Shown here piece after piece: positions 35,701-45,052 of a DNA stretch of 64,000 nt (its first letter is position 1; every line of letters begins with the position of its first letter). The stretch spans positions 248,001-312,000 of the forward strand of contig NZ_CP103950.1 in the NCBI RefSeq assembly GCF_030517065.1, read 5' to 3'. The notes under the pieces were generated by a model that worked only from the letters and a program-made list of their open reading frames with translations, had not been told where the DNA came from and ran no database searches. Both the position numbers and the translations under genes were made by a program. The stretch comes from Riemerella columbina. GTDB taxonomy: Bacteria; Bacteroidota; Bacteroidia; Flavobacteriales; Weeksellaceae.

Positions 35701-37083
35701 TTATAAGGTTGAATTGATGGATTCTTGCAAAATGCCAGCGGCTTTATAGGTCTCGATGGCAGCTTTTCTCTCGTTGATGATGGTTTCCATTTTGTTTAAA
35801 GCCTCTTTATAAGTGTCGTTCTCTGCGGCAAGGCGTTCTGTAATGCCGATGAGCCCATTGCGGTACTGTTTCTCCGCCAAAATATTGTTGTTCTGAGCGA
35901 TTTTTTCGCGTTGTTCCGCAATATCGATTTGATGAAGCATAGTTTCGTATTCAGCTTGATTTTTAAGAAGTTGAAGTTTCATTTTTTCTTTGGCATCTGC
36001 CAATTTATTCGCAATTTGTTGGGCGTTCAATTCGGCTTCTTCCACTTTGTGCAGGCGTTCAAAACCGCTAAAAATCTCCCATTTCATCGCCACGCCTACC
36101 ATAAAGCTTGGGTGCAGGGTCAGGTGGTTCATTTTCAGATGAGTGGTGGTATTGAGCGCCCCGATAGGCACTTGAGTTTCAGCATTGAAAAGAGAGGAAT
36201 AACTGTATCCCGCAAACGCGCCGAGGGTGGGTAAATACGCACCTTTTTCCTTTTTGATGGCGTATTCTGAGGCTTTTTGAAACGATTCCAAAGCCTTAAT
36301 TTCATTGCGATTTTCGGTGTCCAGTGTGCTCAAAATCACAATGGGTGTTACTTGGTGCTGGATGCTCAAAATCTCATCGGTTTCCAATCCTGTCAACTGG
36401 TTGATTTTCAGCGCGAGGAGTTGTTGTTTGTTGTGAACATCGGCGCGTTTGGTTTCCAATTCTAAGCGTGCCAACTTGATTTTATCTCGGTCGTACGGAA
36501 TGGCAAGCCCAAGGGCGATGGCTTTTTGCACGCGTTCGGCTTCTTTGGCGAGGCGTTTGTCGCTATCGTTGATGAGGACTTCGGCAGTTTTTAGGAGTTC
36601 TAGTTGGTCAAAACTCTGCAAAAGGTCTTGCAAAACCTCGTCTTTTCGCAGTGCCATCATATAAATTTGTCCTTGATTTTTTTCTTGCAAAGCCTTGGCA
36701 CCATTGGGAATTTGTCCACCGCTGAAGAGCACCATTTTTGCCGTAATGCCGCCGTGGAAAGCCTGTCCTTCCGCAGAAAAATCAGTGCTGCCGTTGAACA
36801 GCGTAAGCCCTGTCAGAGGGAGTTTGAGCGGAGGTAAATCCAAATTCGCTTGGCTGTGGAGGTAGCCATAGAGGGCGTTGGCTTCCACTCTGGGAATGTA
36901 TTTTTGAAGCACGGCTTTGTGCTCCAGCGCCATTTTCTTCTGTTCCAAACTTTGGTTGCGGAGCTCTACATCTTTATGAAGTGCTTGGTTGATCGCCATT
37001 TCTACCCCTTCTGATACGAAAATCTGTCCGTAACCGATGAGGGAGAATGCTGCCAATATGCAACTTAGAATCCATTTTTTCAT
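35701..37083 (-). CDS. TolC-family outer membrane efflux protein
   Basis: A 460-residue outer-membrane channel subunit. It has a signal peptide (about 1-19, ending IGYGQ) and two homologous halves dominated by long helices, typical of the OEP/TolC fold (for example ALQEKNQGQIYMMALRKDEVLQDLLQ, and a C-terminal coiled-coil region). It follows the MarR regulator gene and precedes the adaptor gene, forming a tripartite drug or toxin export unit. The substrate is unknown. Confidence 0.9.
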   Translation of the reverse strand: MKKWILSCILAAFSLIGYGQIFVSEGVEMAINQALHKDVELRNQSLEQKKMALEHKAVLQKYIPRVEANALYGYLHSQANLDLPPLKLPLTGLTLFNGSTDFSAEGQAFHGGITAKMVLFSGGQIPNGAKALQEKNQGQIYMMALRKDEVLQDLLQSFDQLELLKTAEVLINDSDKRLAKEAERVQKAIALGLAIPYDRDKIKLARLELETKRADVHNKQQLLALKINQLTGLETDEILSIQHQVTPIVILSTLDTENRNEIKALESFQKASEYAIKKEKGAYLPTLGAFAGYSYSSLFNAETQVPIGALNTTTHLKMNHLTLHPSFMVGVAMKWEIFSGFERLHKVEEAELNAQQIANKLADAKEKMKLQLLKNQAEYETMLHQIDIAEQREKIAQNNNILAEKQYRNGLIGITERLAAENDTYKEALNKMETIINERKAAIETYKAAGILQESINSTL

Positions 37084-37119
37084 TGTTGATAGGGTTTAAA
37101 TTTTTAGGATAAATAAATT

Positions 37120-37569
37120 TTATTCGTATTTTTTGATATTTTGATAAACTTTCTCAAAACCATTTTTGATGGTTAATATTTCCTCATTGGAGAGGTTTTC
37201 TGTGGCTTTGCTGATGGTATCATTGACCACTTTTAGAACTTTCTGTTCCATTTTTTTCCCTTTGGGCGTGAGGAAGATGAGGTTCAAACGCCTGTCGTTC
37301 GGGGCATTGTGGCGTTCTACCAATTGCTCTTTTTCTAAATTGTCAATCAGGCGGGTGATGCTCGGTTTATCCCGAAAAGTTGCATCTGCGATGTGCTGTT
37401 GCGAGCAACCATCAGATTTCCAAAGCACTGCCAACACCGACCATTGTTCGCGGGTGAGCGGCACACCCTCGTTTTTCAATTGCTGAGACAGAAAGCGGTT
37501 GACCAGCATCGGCACGCGCCCTGCCAAAAGGTTGTAACGGTTTTCGTTAGATAATATGGTGTCTTCCAT
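37120..37569 (-). CDS. MarR-family transcriptional regulator
   Basis: Winged-helix regulator of about 149 residues with REQWSVLAVLWKSDGCSQQHIADATFRDKPSITRLIDNLEKEQLVER as the DNA-binding part and the basic wing NDRRLNLIFLTPKG. The ATG at 37569 (MEDTILSNE) is chosen over an in-frame start at 37608 because a promoter (-7 box at 37594-37601) would place the mRNA start downstream of 37608. It probably represses its own operon with tolC, hlyD and the permease, responding to an exported compound. Confidence 0.9.
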   Translation of the reverse strand: MEDTILSNENRYNLLAGRVPMLVNRFLSQQLKNEGVPLTREQWSVLAVLWKSDGCSQQHIADATFRDKPSITRLIDNLEKEQLVERHNAPNDRRLNLIFLTPKGKKMEQKVLKVVNDTISKATENLSNEEILTIKNGFEKVYQNIKKYE

Positions 37570-37593
37570 TGTGTTATTTTTCTTTTGAAGTTG

Positions 37594-37625
37594 CAAAGTT
37601 AATACCATTACTGTTGTTTACGCAA
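37594..37625 (-). promoter_or_regulatory. Promoter of the marR export operon
   Basis: On the minus strand TTG (37625-37623), 21 bases, then TAACTTTG (37601-37594). The -7 box fits TAnnTTTG exactly. It decides the marR start at 37569. Confidence 0.65.
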
Positions 37626-37792
37626 CTATTTTGAAGATAAATCTAATAAAATTTTTTAATATTTTGATTATCAGTAATTTAAAATAGCATTTAAAATTAG
37701 ATTCTTGAGAAATAATGACAGCTGGAGGCTTAATGGCGATAATTTTGTGATGGTGGGCGCACGCTGGGGCGAGGAATTTCGGTTTTTATTCG

Positions 37793-37800
37793 TAATTTTG
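37793..37800 (+). promoter_or_regulatory. -7 box of the hchA-like gene
   Basis: TAATTTTG, an exact TAnnTTTG match, ends 29 bases before the ATG at 37830. The -33 element is unclear. Confidence 0.5.
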
Positions 37801-37829
37801 GACTTCAATCAACTAAAAATTTAAAAAAG

Positions 37830-38678
37830 ATGACACAAGAATTAAGCAAAGAACCTATATTTGATGGTGTGGGCTACGAGCCATCGCCGTTTTCTCGCGC
37901 GCAGTTTGTAGCGGCAAAAACCGATTATGATTTTACCCAATACGACCGCCCCAACACAGATAAAAACAAGAAAATATTGGTGGTTTGTACCCAAGAACAA
38001 TATATGACCATGCAGAATGGCAAAATGTTCTCTACGGGCAATCACCCTGTGGAAACGCTGGTGCCGATGCTGCACTTAGAGGCGGCAGGGTTTGAGTCGG
38101 TGATTTTTACGCCAACAGGAAAACCTGTCGTTTTGGAAATGTGGGCTATGCCAAGCGAAGATGAGGCGGTAAAAGGGATTTATGAAAAATACCGCGCTCA
38201 GTTTGAGCATCCAAGAAGTTTAAAGGATTTCGTAGAGAATGGTATGCAGTCAGAAGAGGATTTTGTGGCGGTGTTTACCCCTGGTGGGCACGGCGCTATG
38301 CTTGGGCTTCCTGCCAATAACGACCTCAAAAAGGTGATCTATTGGGTTTTAGATGAAGATAAATATATGCTGTCTATTTGTCATGGTCCCGCTACGCTGC
38401 TGGCAGCTGCACACGAGGAAGCGCCAGAAAACTACCCTTATAAAGGTTACAAAATCGCTTCGTTTCCTGATGTGATAGACACACAAACGCCAGAAATAGG
38501 CTATGTGCCAGGCAAAATGCCTTGGTTCTATGGCGAGAAACTCCAGAAATTGGGTGTGGAAATTATCAATGAAGGCATTTCAGGGCTTTGCCACACGGAT
38601 AGAAAACTCATTACAGGGGATAGCCCTTTGGCAGCCAATAATTTTGGAAAAATGAGCGCAGAAGCGTTATTGTCTTAA
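37830..38678 (+). CDS. hchA: DJ-1/PfpI family protein, HchA (Hsp31)-like glyoxalase III/deglycase
   Basis: A 282-residue member of the Hsp31 branch of the DJ-1 superfamily, known in E. coli as a holding chaperone and methylglyoxal-detoxifying enzyme. The nucleophile elbow is C184-H185 in SICHGPATLL, TPGGHGAMLGLP precedes it, and the N-terminal extension (YEPSPFSRAQFVAAKTDYDF) is characteristic of HchA rather than PfpI. It is monocistronic, with its own promoter box and terminator. Confidence 0.9.
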   Translation: MTQELSKEPIFDGVGYEPSPFSRAQFVAAKTDYDFTQYDRPNTDKNKKILVVCTQEQYMTMQNGKMFSTGNHPVETLVPMLHLEAAGFESVIFTPTGKPVVLEMWAMPSEDEAVKGIYEKYRAQFEHPRSLKDFVENGMQSEEDFVAVFTPGGHGAMLGLPANNDLKKVIYWVLDEDKYMLSICHGPATLLAAAHEEAPENYPYKGYKIASFPDVIDTQTPEIGYVPGKMPWFYGEKLQKLGVEIINEGISGLCHTDRKLITGDSPLAANNFGKMSAEALLS

Positions 38679-38702
38679 AATTAAACGGTACTTCAAACTT
38701 AT

Positions 38703-38737
38703 AAAGCCTCCTGCACAGTTCGGGAGGCTTTGGTTTT
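38703..38737 (+). terminator. Terminator of the hchA-like gene
   Basis: AAAGCCTCC pairs with GGGAGGCTTT around a 10-base loop, followed by a T-rich tail. Confidence 0.8.
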
Positions 38738-38905
38738 AACCGATTGTCTCTTGGATGAATAAGAAAGCGGTTAAAAATACATCAATCAATTATTTAGATT
38801 GGATATAAATTGGAATTCAGGCACGAAATCATAGCCTATTTTTTGAATAAAACCATTGTGATGCGTAATTTTACCAAAAATTATTTCGTAATTAAAATTT
38901 AAATC

Positions 38906-40513
38906 ATGGAATTTAATTATCAAAAACCATTTCCTATTCAGAAAGACGATACCCAATACAAAAAAATAAGTTCAGATTATGTGACTGTGGAGCAACTGGG
39001 CGACCGCGAAATTTTGCGTGTAGACCCCAAAGGCTTGGAGCTTTTAGCGGAAAAAGCCTTGGCAGATGTTTCCTTTATGCTGAGAACTTCGCATTTGGAG
39101 AAGCTTAAAAAAATTATAGACGACCCAGAAGCTACGGATAACGACCGCTTTGTGGCTTATAATTTATTGGAAAATGCTGCGGTAGCCGTGGAGGGCGCAT
39201 TGCCATCTTGCCAAGATACAGGAACGGCCATTTGCGTGGCTAAAAAAGGTGAAAATGTCTATACAGGCGTGGAGGATGCCGAGTGGTTAAGCAAAGGTAT
39301 TTTTAACACTTATCAGGATAGAAATTTAAGATATTCTCAATTGGTGCCGCTAAAAATGTTTGAGGAGAAAAACTCGGGCAGCAATCTACCAGCACAAATT
39401 GACATCTACGCGGAGAAAGGCAATGAATACCATTTTTTATTTTTAGCCAAAGGTGGAGGCTCTGCCAATAAGACTTTTTTATATCAAAAAACAAAATCTT
39501 TGCTTAACGAGGAGAGCTTTGAGGCGTTTGTACGAGAAAAAATTATGGATTTAGGCACCGCGGCTTGTCCGCCTTACCATTTGGCGTTTGTTGTTGGTGG
39601 CACTTCTGCCGAGGCGAATTTAGCCGCCGTGAAGAAAGCCAGCGCGGGTTATTACGATAATCTCCCTACCGAAGGTAATATGGGAGGGCAAGCCTTCCGA
39701 GATTTAGAATGGGAGAAAAGAATTCAGGAAATTTGCCAAGAAAGTGCCATTGGCGCGCAGTTTGGAGGGAAATATTTGACCCATGATGTTCGCGTGATTC
39801 GTTTGCCGCGCCACGCTGCTAGTTGCCCTGTGGGTATGGGTGTTTCTTGCTCGGCAGACAGAAATATCAAGGCTAAAATAACCAAAGAAGGTTTGTTTTT
39901 AGAACAATTAGAGGCCAACCCTAAACGCTTTTTACCAGAGGTGCCGCCGCATTTGGAAGCTCCTGTGGAAGTCGATTTGGATAGACCAATGCCTGAGATT
40001 TTAGCCGAGCTTTCACAATATCCAATTAAAACGAGATTGAAACTGAAAGGAACGCTCATCGTAGCGAGAGATACGGCTCACGCCAAGATTAAAGAAATGA
40101 TAGATGCAGGTCAGCCGATGCCAGACTACTTTAAAAACCACCCGATTTACTACGCGGGACCGGCAAAAACGCCAGAAGATATGCCATCAGGAAGTTTTGG
40201 ACCGACTACGGCCGGCAGAATGGACCCTTATGTGGCACCATTTCAAAAGCACGGCGGTAGTATGATTATGCTCGCGAAAGGCAACAGAAGCAAAGAAGTG
40301 ACAGAGGCTTGTGCTAAATATGGCGGTTTCTATTTAGGGTCTATTGGTGGTCCAGCAGCTATTTTAGCGAAGGAAAATATTAAATCTGTTGAGGTGGTGG
40401 ATTTCCCAGAATTAGGAATGGAAGCCGTGAGAAAAATAGAGGTGGATAATTTCCCTGCGTTTATTATCACAGATGATAAGGGGAATGATTTCTTTGCGAG
40501 CATTGCCCACTAA
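38906..40513 (+). CDS. Class I fumarate hydratase (4Fe-4S)
   Basis: Oxygen-sensitive fumarase of the TCA cycle, converting fumarate to malate. The 535-residue single-chain form joins the alpha and beta domains. Cluster-ligand Cys candidates are C102 in [10 protein letters not shown], the Cys in [12 protein letters not shown] and the Cys in [11 protein letters not shown]. The C-terminal domain has [11 protein letters not shown] and [12 protein letters not shown]. It stands alone on the transcript. Confidence 0.93.
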   Translation: MEFNYQKPFPIQKDDTQYKKISSDYVTVEQLGDREILRVDPKGLELLAEKALADVSFMLRTSHLEKLKKIIDDPEATDNDRFVAYNLLENAAVAVEGALPSCQDTGTAICVAKKGENVYTGVEDAEWLSKGIFNTYQDRNLRYSQLVPLKMFEEKNSGSNLPAQIDIYAEKGNEYHFLFLAKGGGSANKTFLYQKTKSLLNEESFEAFVREKIMDLGTAACPPYHLAFVVGGTSAEANLAAVKKASAGYYDNLPTEGNMGGQAFRDLEWEKRIQEICQESAIGAQFGGKYLTHDVRVIRLPRHAASCPVGMGVSCSADRNIKAKITKEGLFLEQLEANPKRFLPEVPPHLEAPVEVDLDRPMPEILAELSQYPIKTRLKLKGTLIVARDTAHAKIKEMIDAGQPMPDYFKNHPIYYAGPAKTPEDMPSGSFGPTTAGRMDPYVAPFQKHGGSMIMLAKGNRSKEVTEACAKYGGFYLGSIGGPAAILAKENIKSVEVVDFPELGMEAVRKIEVDNFPAFIITDDKGNDFFASIAH

Positions 40514-40561
40514 ACCTTGTATTTTAGATTAAAAATAAATTAAAAAATAATACGGTTTTCT

Positions 40562-40592
40562 TTTGTAGAAAAATAAAATTGTGTTAATTTTG
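40562..40592 (+). promoter_or_regulatory. Flavobacterial promoter of the 90-residue membrane protein gene
   Basis: TTTG (40562-40565), 19 bases, TAATTTTG (40585-40592). Both elements and the spacing are ideal. The ATG follows 20 bases later. Confidence 0.82.
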
Positions 40593-40612
40593 CCTTATTA
40601 AAATAATTAGTA

Positions 40613-40885
40613 ATGATGTTATCCGCATTTTGGCCATTTTATCAGTTCCTTTGGACCATCTACTTTTTTACAATGATGATGGTAGGTTTTTGGTGTATTA
40701 TGATGTTCGCGACTTTCATTGTGCCACTATGGCTTACAGAAGGTTTAGCGGAATATTTTGGAAAAACCAAACCTTTTGATCCAGAGAAAGTAAGATATAA
40801 AAGACTCTACGAGCAAGAAGGCGTAGAGGTGATCTACAGAAGGCCTGTAGGCGAGGCTACAGAAAATGCTGCAGCACACCACTAA
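40613..40885 (+). CDS. Small membrane protein of unknown function
   Basis: A 90-residue protein with two closely spaced hydrophobic segments covering about residues 4-42 (rich in Phe, Met and Trp) and a charged cytoplasmic-type tail (FGKTKPFDPEKVRYKRLYEQEG), ending in His-His. No family was recognised. A second ATG immediately follows the first (40616). The ideal promoter and strong terminator around it argue that the gene is real and transcribed alone. Confidence 0.75.
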   Translation: MMLSAFWPFYQFLWTIYFFTMMMVGFWCIMMFATFIVPLWLTEGLAEYFGKTKPFDPEKVRYKRLYEQEGVEVIYRRPVGEATENAAAHH

Positions 40886-40955
40886 AAAAGGCTAAGGACA
40901 AGTTTTTCATAATAAATATTTTTTATTGGCTTTAACGAGTCAAGTATTTTACTAC

Positions 40956-40992
40956 AATCATTCCTCCGATTTTTCGGAGGAATGATTTTTTA
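40956..40992 (+). terminator. Terminator after the small membrane protein gene
   Basis: A perfect 14-base stem, AATCATTCCTCCGA with TCGGAGGAATGATT, has a TTTT loop and is followed by a T run. Confidence 0.9.
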
Positions 40993-41068
40993 TATTAAGT
41001 TTTCTTAACAATAGTAATCATTTCTAAAAAAAGTCTTAGAATTGCTTCAATAAAAAATAAAAAGAAAA

Positions 41069-43330
41069 ATGGAATATTTTGTTATTGTAGTGGTTTTGCT
41101 ATTTGTTTTAGCAATTTCAGATTTAGTAGTCGGTGTGAGTAATGATGCCGTGAACTTCCTCAACTCCGCAATAGGCTCTAAGGCGGCACCGTACAAAGTT
41201 ATTATCATCACGGCTATTGTGGGGATTTTGCTGGGTTCCGTCTTTTCCAGCGGTATTATGGAAATCGCAAGAAAAGGCATTTTCTATCCGCAATATTTTA
41301 CTTTTGATATCATTCTGATTGTCTTCTTGGCGGTTATGCTGACCGATATTATTTTGTTGGATGTTTTTAACAGCTTGGGGCTACCGACTTCCACCACGGT
41401 TTCTATTGTGTTTGAATTGCTGGGTGCCTCGTTGGTCAGTGGGATTTTATTCTCTATGGCCAAAGACGAAAAACTCAGCGAGGTGGGCAAATACATCAAT
41501 TTTGAGAGTACCTCCAATATCGTTTCAGGGATCTTTTTATCCATTTTGATTGCCTTTACAGCGGGAGTGGTCATTCAGTATTTATGCCGATTATTGTTCA
41601 CCTTTCAGTACCAAAACAAATTAGCAAGATATGGCGCGCTCTATTCTGGGGTGGGCATCACTTCGATTGTTTACTTCTTACTCATCAAAGGTTTAAAAGG
41701 AACCACAATCATCAGCAAAGAGAGTAGGGCTTTTATCAATGATAATACGGTGCTGATTTTAGGTATTATCTTTCTGGTGGCTACCGCTATTTTATTTTTG
41801 TTGCAAAAATCGTTCAAAGTCAATCCGCTCAAAGTGGTCGTGTTGGCAGGGACATTCTCTTTAGCGATGGCATTTGCGGGGAATGACTTGGTGAACTTCA
41901 TCGGGGTGCCGATTACAGGATTCTTGGCGTTTAAAAACTGGCAAGCTTCAGGTGTTCCCGCCCACGAGTTTTACCAAAATTATCTGGCGAGTAGTGATGT
42001 GGTGGTGCCCAACTATATGCTGATTATCGCAGGGATTATTATGGGATTGACCATTTGGCTCAGTGCCAAAGCTAAAAAAGTAACCGAAACGGAAGTGAAT
42101 TTAGGGCGACAAGATGAAGGCGATGAGCGTTTTAAACCCAATGCGATTTCTCGGAATATTGTCAATTCTTCCTTGGTGCTGAGCCGTATTTTGGGCGTGA
42201 TTATCCCGACCTCGGTGGTTAAGCGGTACAATAATAGTTTTGAAAAAAGTAAACTCCAAGAGGCTACCGTGGTGCAGGAACCGCCAGCGTTTGATTTGGT
42301 GCGTGCTGCAACCAATCTGGTGGTGGCATCTATTCTAATTGCGTGGGCAACCTCGCTCAAGTTGCCACTCTCTACCACTTATGTTTCTTTTATGGTGGCT
42401 ATGGGGTCTTCCTTGGCGGACAAGGCTTGGGGGCGAGAGTCGGCGGTGTACCGTGTGGCAGGGGTGCTTTCGGTGATTGGAGGCTGGTTTATTACGGCGC
42501 TTATCGCTTTTACCGTTTCGGCGCTTTTTGCCTTTATTTTGTATCAAGGTGGAGAGGTCGGCACCTATATATTGGTGGGGCTGGTATTCACTTTCATCAT
42601 CGTTTCCCAAGTTTCATTTAATAAAAAAGAAAAGAAAAATAAAACAGCGACAGACCGACTGAGCGTCCTTGACCAGAAGGATTTAAATTTAATAGAAAAA
42701 TACCGCTCTTTGGTAGGGTCTGTTATTTCTGAAATTGCCCAAAGTTATAACGATGTGATGAATGGGCTCCGCGAGGGTGATGTTCCTAAATTGCAAAAAG
42801 CCCACCAAGCGGTTTTGGAGTTAGAGGAACACGGCTATAAGGTGAGAACAAAAAGCATCAAATACATTAAAAATCTCACTTCTGGCGATCCTAACACCTC
42901 CGAGGTGCTTTTGCTGAGTAGTGATTTTATCCAAGATTTGGCACAGTCTACCAAGTCGCTCAGCAACGAAGCTTTGTTTTATATCAAAAATCTACATCAG
43001 ATTACCGACCCTCATTTCATCACAGATTTGGAGGTTTTAGACCAAAAGATGAATCAGTTTTTTAACCATATTCTGGTGTCTTTGGAGCAACCTGAAAGCG
43101 AAAGTTTAGAAGATATTAGACAACTGCGAAATGATGTGAGAGCCTTTATCAATCAGAGGTTAGAGGAGCAAATACAGGCCATCAACAAAAATAAACCTAG
43201 CACCAAACAAGGGATTTTGCAGACTAATGTTTATCTCCAAAGTAGAGACATCCAAGCCGTGCTGATGCGGATTTCTAAGATGTTTCTTCAGCTCTATGAT
43301 GCTAAAATTACCAGCACGCAACCTTCGTAG
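41069..43330 (+). CDS. PiT-family inorganic phosphate transporter with C-terminal PhoU-like region
   Basis: Low-affinity phosphate (or metal-phosphate) symporter of 753 residues. The PHO4 signature appears twice: DLVVGVSNDAVNFLNSAIGSKAAP at the N-terminus and AGNDLVNFIGVPITGF in the second repeat. After the membrane part (to about residue 520) there is a soluble helical domain of about 220 residues, resembling the PhoU-like DUF47 partner that other bacteria encode as a separate gene beside pit. It is probably monocistronic. Confidence 0.9.
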   Translation: MEYFVIVVVLLFVLAISDLVVGVSNDAVNFLNSAIGSKAAPYKVIIITAIVGILLGSVFSSGIMEIARKGIFYPQYFTFDIILIVFLAVMLTDIILLDVFNSLGLPTSTTVSIVFELLGASLVSGILFSMAKDEKLSEVGKYINFESTSNIVSGIFLSILIAFTAGVVIQYLCRLLFTFQYQNKLARYGALYSGVGITSIVYFLLIKGLKGTTIISKESRAFINDNTVLILGIIFLVATAILFLLQKSFKVNPLKVVVLAGTFSLAMAFAGNDLVNFIGVPITGFLAFKNWQASGVPAHEFYQNYLASSDVVVPNYMLIIAGIIMGLTIWLSAKAKKVTETEVNLGRQDEGDERFKPNAISRNIVNSSLVLSRILGVIIPTSVVKRYNNSFEKSKLQEATVVQEPPAFDLVRAATNLVVASILIAWATSLKLPLSTTYVSFMVAMGSSLADKAWGRESAVYRVAGVLSVIGGWFITALIAFTVSALFAFILYQGGEVGTYILVGLVFTFIIVSQVSFNKKEKKNKTATDRLSVLDQKDLNLIEKYRSLVGSVISEIAQSYNDVMNGLREGDVPKLQKAHQAVLELEEHGYKVRTKSIKYIKNLTSGDPNTSEVLLLSSDFIQDLAQSTKSLSNEALFYIKNLHQITDPHFITDLEVLDQKMNQFFNHILVSLEQPESESLEDIRQLRNDVRAFINQRLEEQIQAINKNKPSTKQGILQTNVYLQSRDIQAVLMRISKMFLQLYDAKITSTQPS

Positions 43331-43450
43331 ATTGAGGTGATAAAGCTGGGCAGTTTCGCAAAGCATAGGCTAAAAATTAAAGCAAAGATAAGTGATGGAG
43401 GGCGTGTTTTTACTTCATAGCGGCAACACGATAACCTCAAAAAAAATCCT

Positions 43451-43458
43451 TATCTTTG
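43451..43458 (+). promoter_or_regulatory. -7 box of prfA
   Basis: TATCTTTG, an exact TAnnTTTG match, ends 24 bases before the ATG at 43483. There is no clear -33 box. Confidence 0.45.
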
Positions 43459-43482
43459 CTTTTTTATTAGAGTACAAGAAAC

Positions 43483-44568
43483 ATGTCAAAAAGTTTAATA
43501 CCTAAATTAGAAGCCATAAAACAACGCTACAACGAAGTAGCAGACCTGATTATACAACCCGATGTGATCTCTGACCAAAAGCGCTATTCTTCTCTCAATA
43601 AAGAATATAGTGATTTAGGGAAAATCGTGAAGGTGTTTGATGATTATACCGCCACGCTCAATGTGATTTCGGAGGCTGATGAAATCATCGCCGATGGTTC
43701 GGATAAAGATTTGGTAGATTTAGCCAAAATAGAGAAGCAAGAAGCCTTAGACAAAATTCCGCAGATAGAAGAGGATTTAAAGTATCTACTCATCCCTAAA
43801 GATCCTGCCGATGATAAAAATGTAATGGTAGAATTACGCGCTGGAACGGGTGGAGATGAGTCGGCAATTTTCGTGGAAGATGTCTATCGGATGTACAGTA
43901 TGTACTTTAAAACCAAAGGCTGGAAACACGAAATTACCGATGCTAATGAAGCTTCAAAAGGATATAAAGAGCTCATCATGAGGGTGGAAGGTGATGGTGT
44001 TTATGGTATTATGAAATTTGAATCTGGCGTGCACCGTGTGCAGCGTGTTCCAGAAACAGAGTCTCAGGGGCGTGTGCATACTTCTGCCATCACGGTAGCG
44101 GTCTTGCCAGAAGCCGAAGAGGTGGATGTGGAAATCAACCCTGCAGATATAGAAATGCAAACCTCGCGGTCAGGCGGTGCTGGTGGGCAGAATGTGAACA
44201 AAGTGGAAACCAAAGTGCAACTGACCCACAAACCGACAGGTATTGTGGTGGTCTGCCAACAGGCGCGCTCGCAGCTGGCCAACAGAGAGTTAGCGATGGA
44301 AATGCTCAGAACCAAACTCTACGATATAGAGCTTCAAAAAGTGCAAGGCGACATTGCGGCACAGCGTAAAACAATGGTGTCCACAGGGGACCGCTCGGCA
44401 AAGATTAGAACCTACAACTATCCGCAAGGGCGCGTAACAGACCATAGAATCAACAAGTCTATTTATAATCTGGATAACTTTATGAATGGTGATATTCAGG
44501 AGATGTTAGATGCCCTCATTATGGCAGAAAATGCAGAGAAAATGAAGGGCGAAGAAGAAAGCGTTTAA
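43483..44568 (+). CDS. prfA: Peptide chain release factor 1
   Basis: Reads UAA and UAG stop codons and triggers peptide release. The catalytic GGQ is in [18 protein letters not shown]. The stop-codon recognition loop reads P-E-T ([14 protein letters not shown]), the RF1-type PxT motif rather than the SPF of RF2. The length of 361 residues is normal. A RapZ-C-like gene follows after 10 bases and is probably co-transcribed. Confidence 0.96.
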   Translation: MSKSLIPKLEAIKQRYNEVADLIIQPDVISDQKRYSSLNKEYSDLGKIVKVFDDYTATLNVISEADEIIADGSDKDLVDLAKIEKQEALDKIPQIEEDLKYLLIPKDPADDKNVMVELRAGTGGDESAIFVEDVYRMYSMYFKTKGWKHEITDANEASKGYKELIMRVEGDGVYGIMKFESGVHRVQRVPETESQGRVHTSAITVAVLPEAEEVDVEINPADIEMQTSRSGGAGGQNVNKVETKVQLTHKPTGIVVVCQQARSQLANRELAMEMLRTKLYDIELQKVQGDIAAQRKTMVSTGDRSAKIRTYNYPQGRVTDHRINKSIYNLDNFMNGDIQEMLDALIMAENAEKMKGEEESV

Positions 44569-44578
44569 AATTAAAAAA

Positions 44579-44998
44579 ATGATGAAACAACCTCAATTGA
44601 CCATAAGAGTTTATAGTTTTTCGTATAAAAAAGGCGGTATTCCCAAAGATGAAACAGAGAATGGCGGTGGCTTTGTCTTTGATTGCCGAGGCATCTTAAA
44701 CCCTGGAAGACAGGAGGAATATAAAGCCCAAACAGGCGCCGATGCTCCCGTACAGCAATATTTGGAAGAGAAAACCCAGATGCCTCAGTTTTTGAGTTTG
44801 GTACATCCGCTCATTTCTATCAGCATAGAGGATTATTTGGATAGAGGTTTTGAAAACCTACAAGTGGCGTTCGGTTGTACAGGAGGGCAGCACCGCTCGG
44901 TTTACGCGGCAATAAAAACGGCAGAATTTATTAAAGCAAAATACCCGCAAACCGAGGTTATTCTGCAACATAACGAGCAACACCATCTCAATAATTAA
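44579..44998 (+). CDS. Stand-alone RapZ C-terminal domain protein
   Basis: A 139-residue protein matching only the C-terminal domain of RapZ (YvcJ). Motifs are YSFSYKKGGIP near the start, GFVFDCRGILNPGR, and VAFGCTGGQHRSVYAA near residue 100. In E. coli the C-terminal domain binds glmZ/glmY RNAs and glucosamine-6-phosphate; the N-terminal kinase-like domain is absent here. The function of the isolated domain in Bacteroidetes is not established. It is probably co-transcribed with prfA. The start is the first of two adjacent ATG codons. Confidence 0.85.
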   Translation: MMKQPQLTIRVYSFSYKKGGIPKDETENGGGFVFDCRGILNPGRQEEYKAQTGADAPVQQYLEEKTQMPQFLSLVHPLISISIEDYLDRGFENLQVAFGCTGGQHRSVYAAIKTAEFIKAKYPQTEVILQHNEQHHLNN

Positions 44999-45052
44999 AA
45001 TATTATAAAGAAATAAGCGTTGGTATTATAAATGATAAATAGAGTTTAGATA

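Noticed and set aside
43381-43458. Divergent promoter pair upstream of prfA (CAAAGATA at about 43384 and TATCTTTG at 43451)
   Set aside because: There is no minus-strand gene for the first box to serve, so it is probably a chance match.
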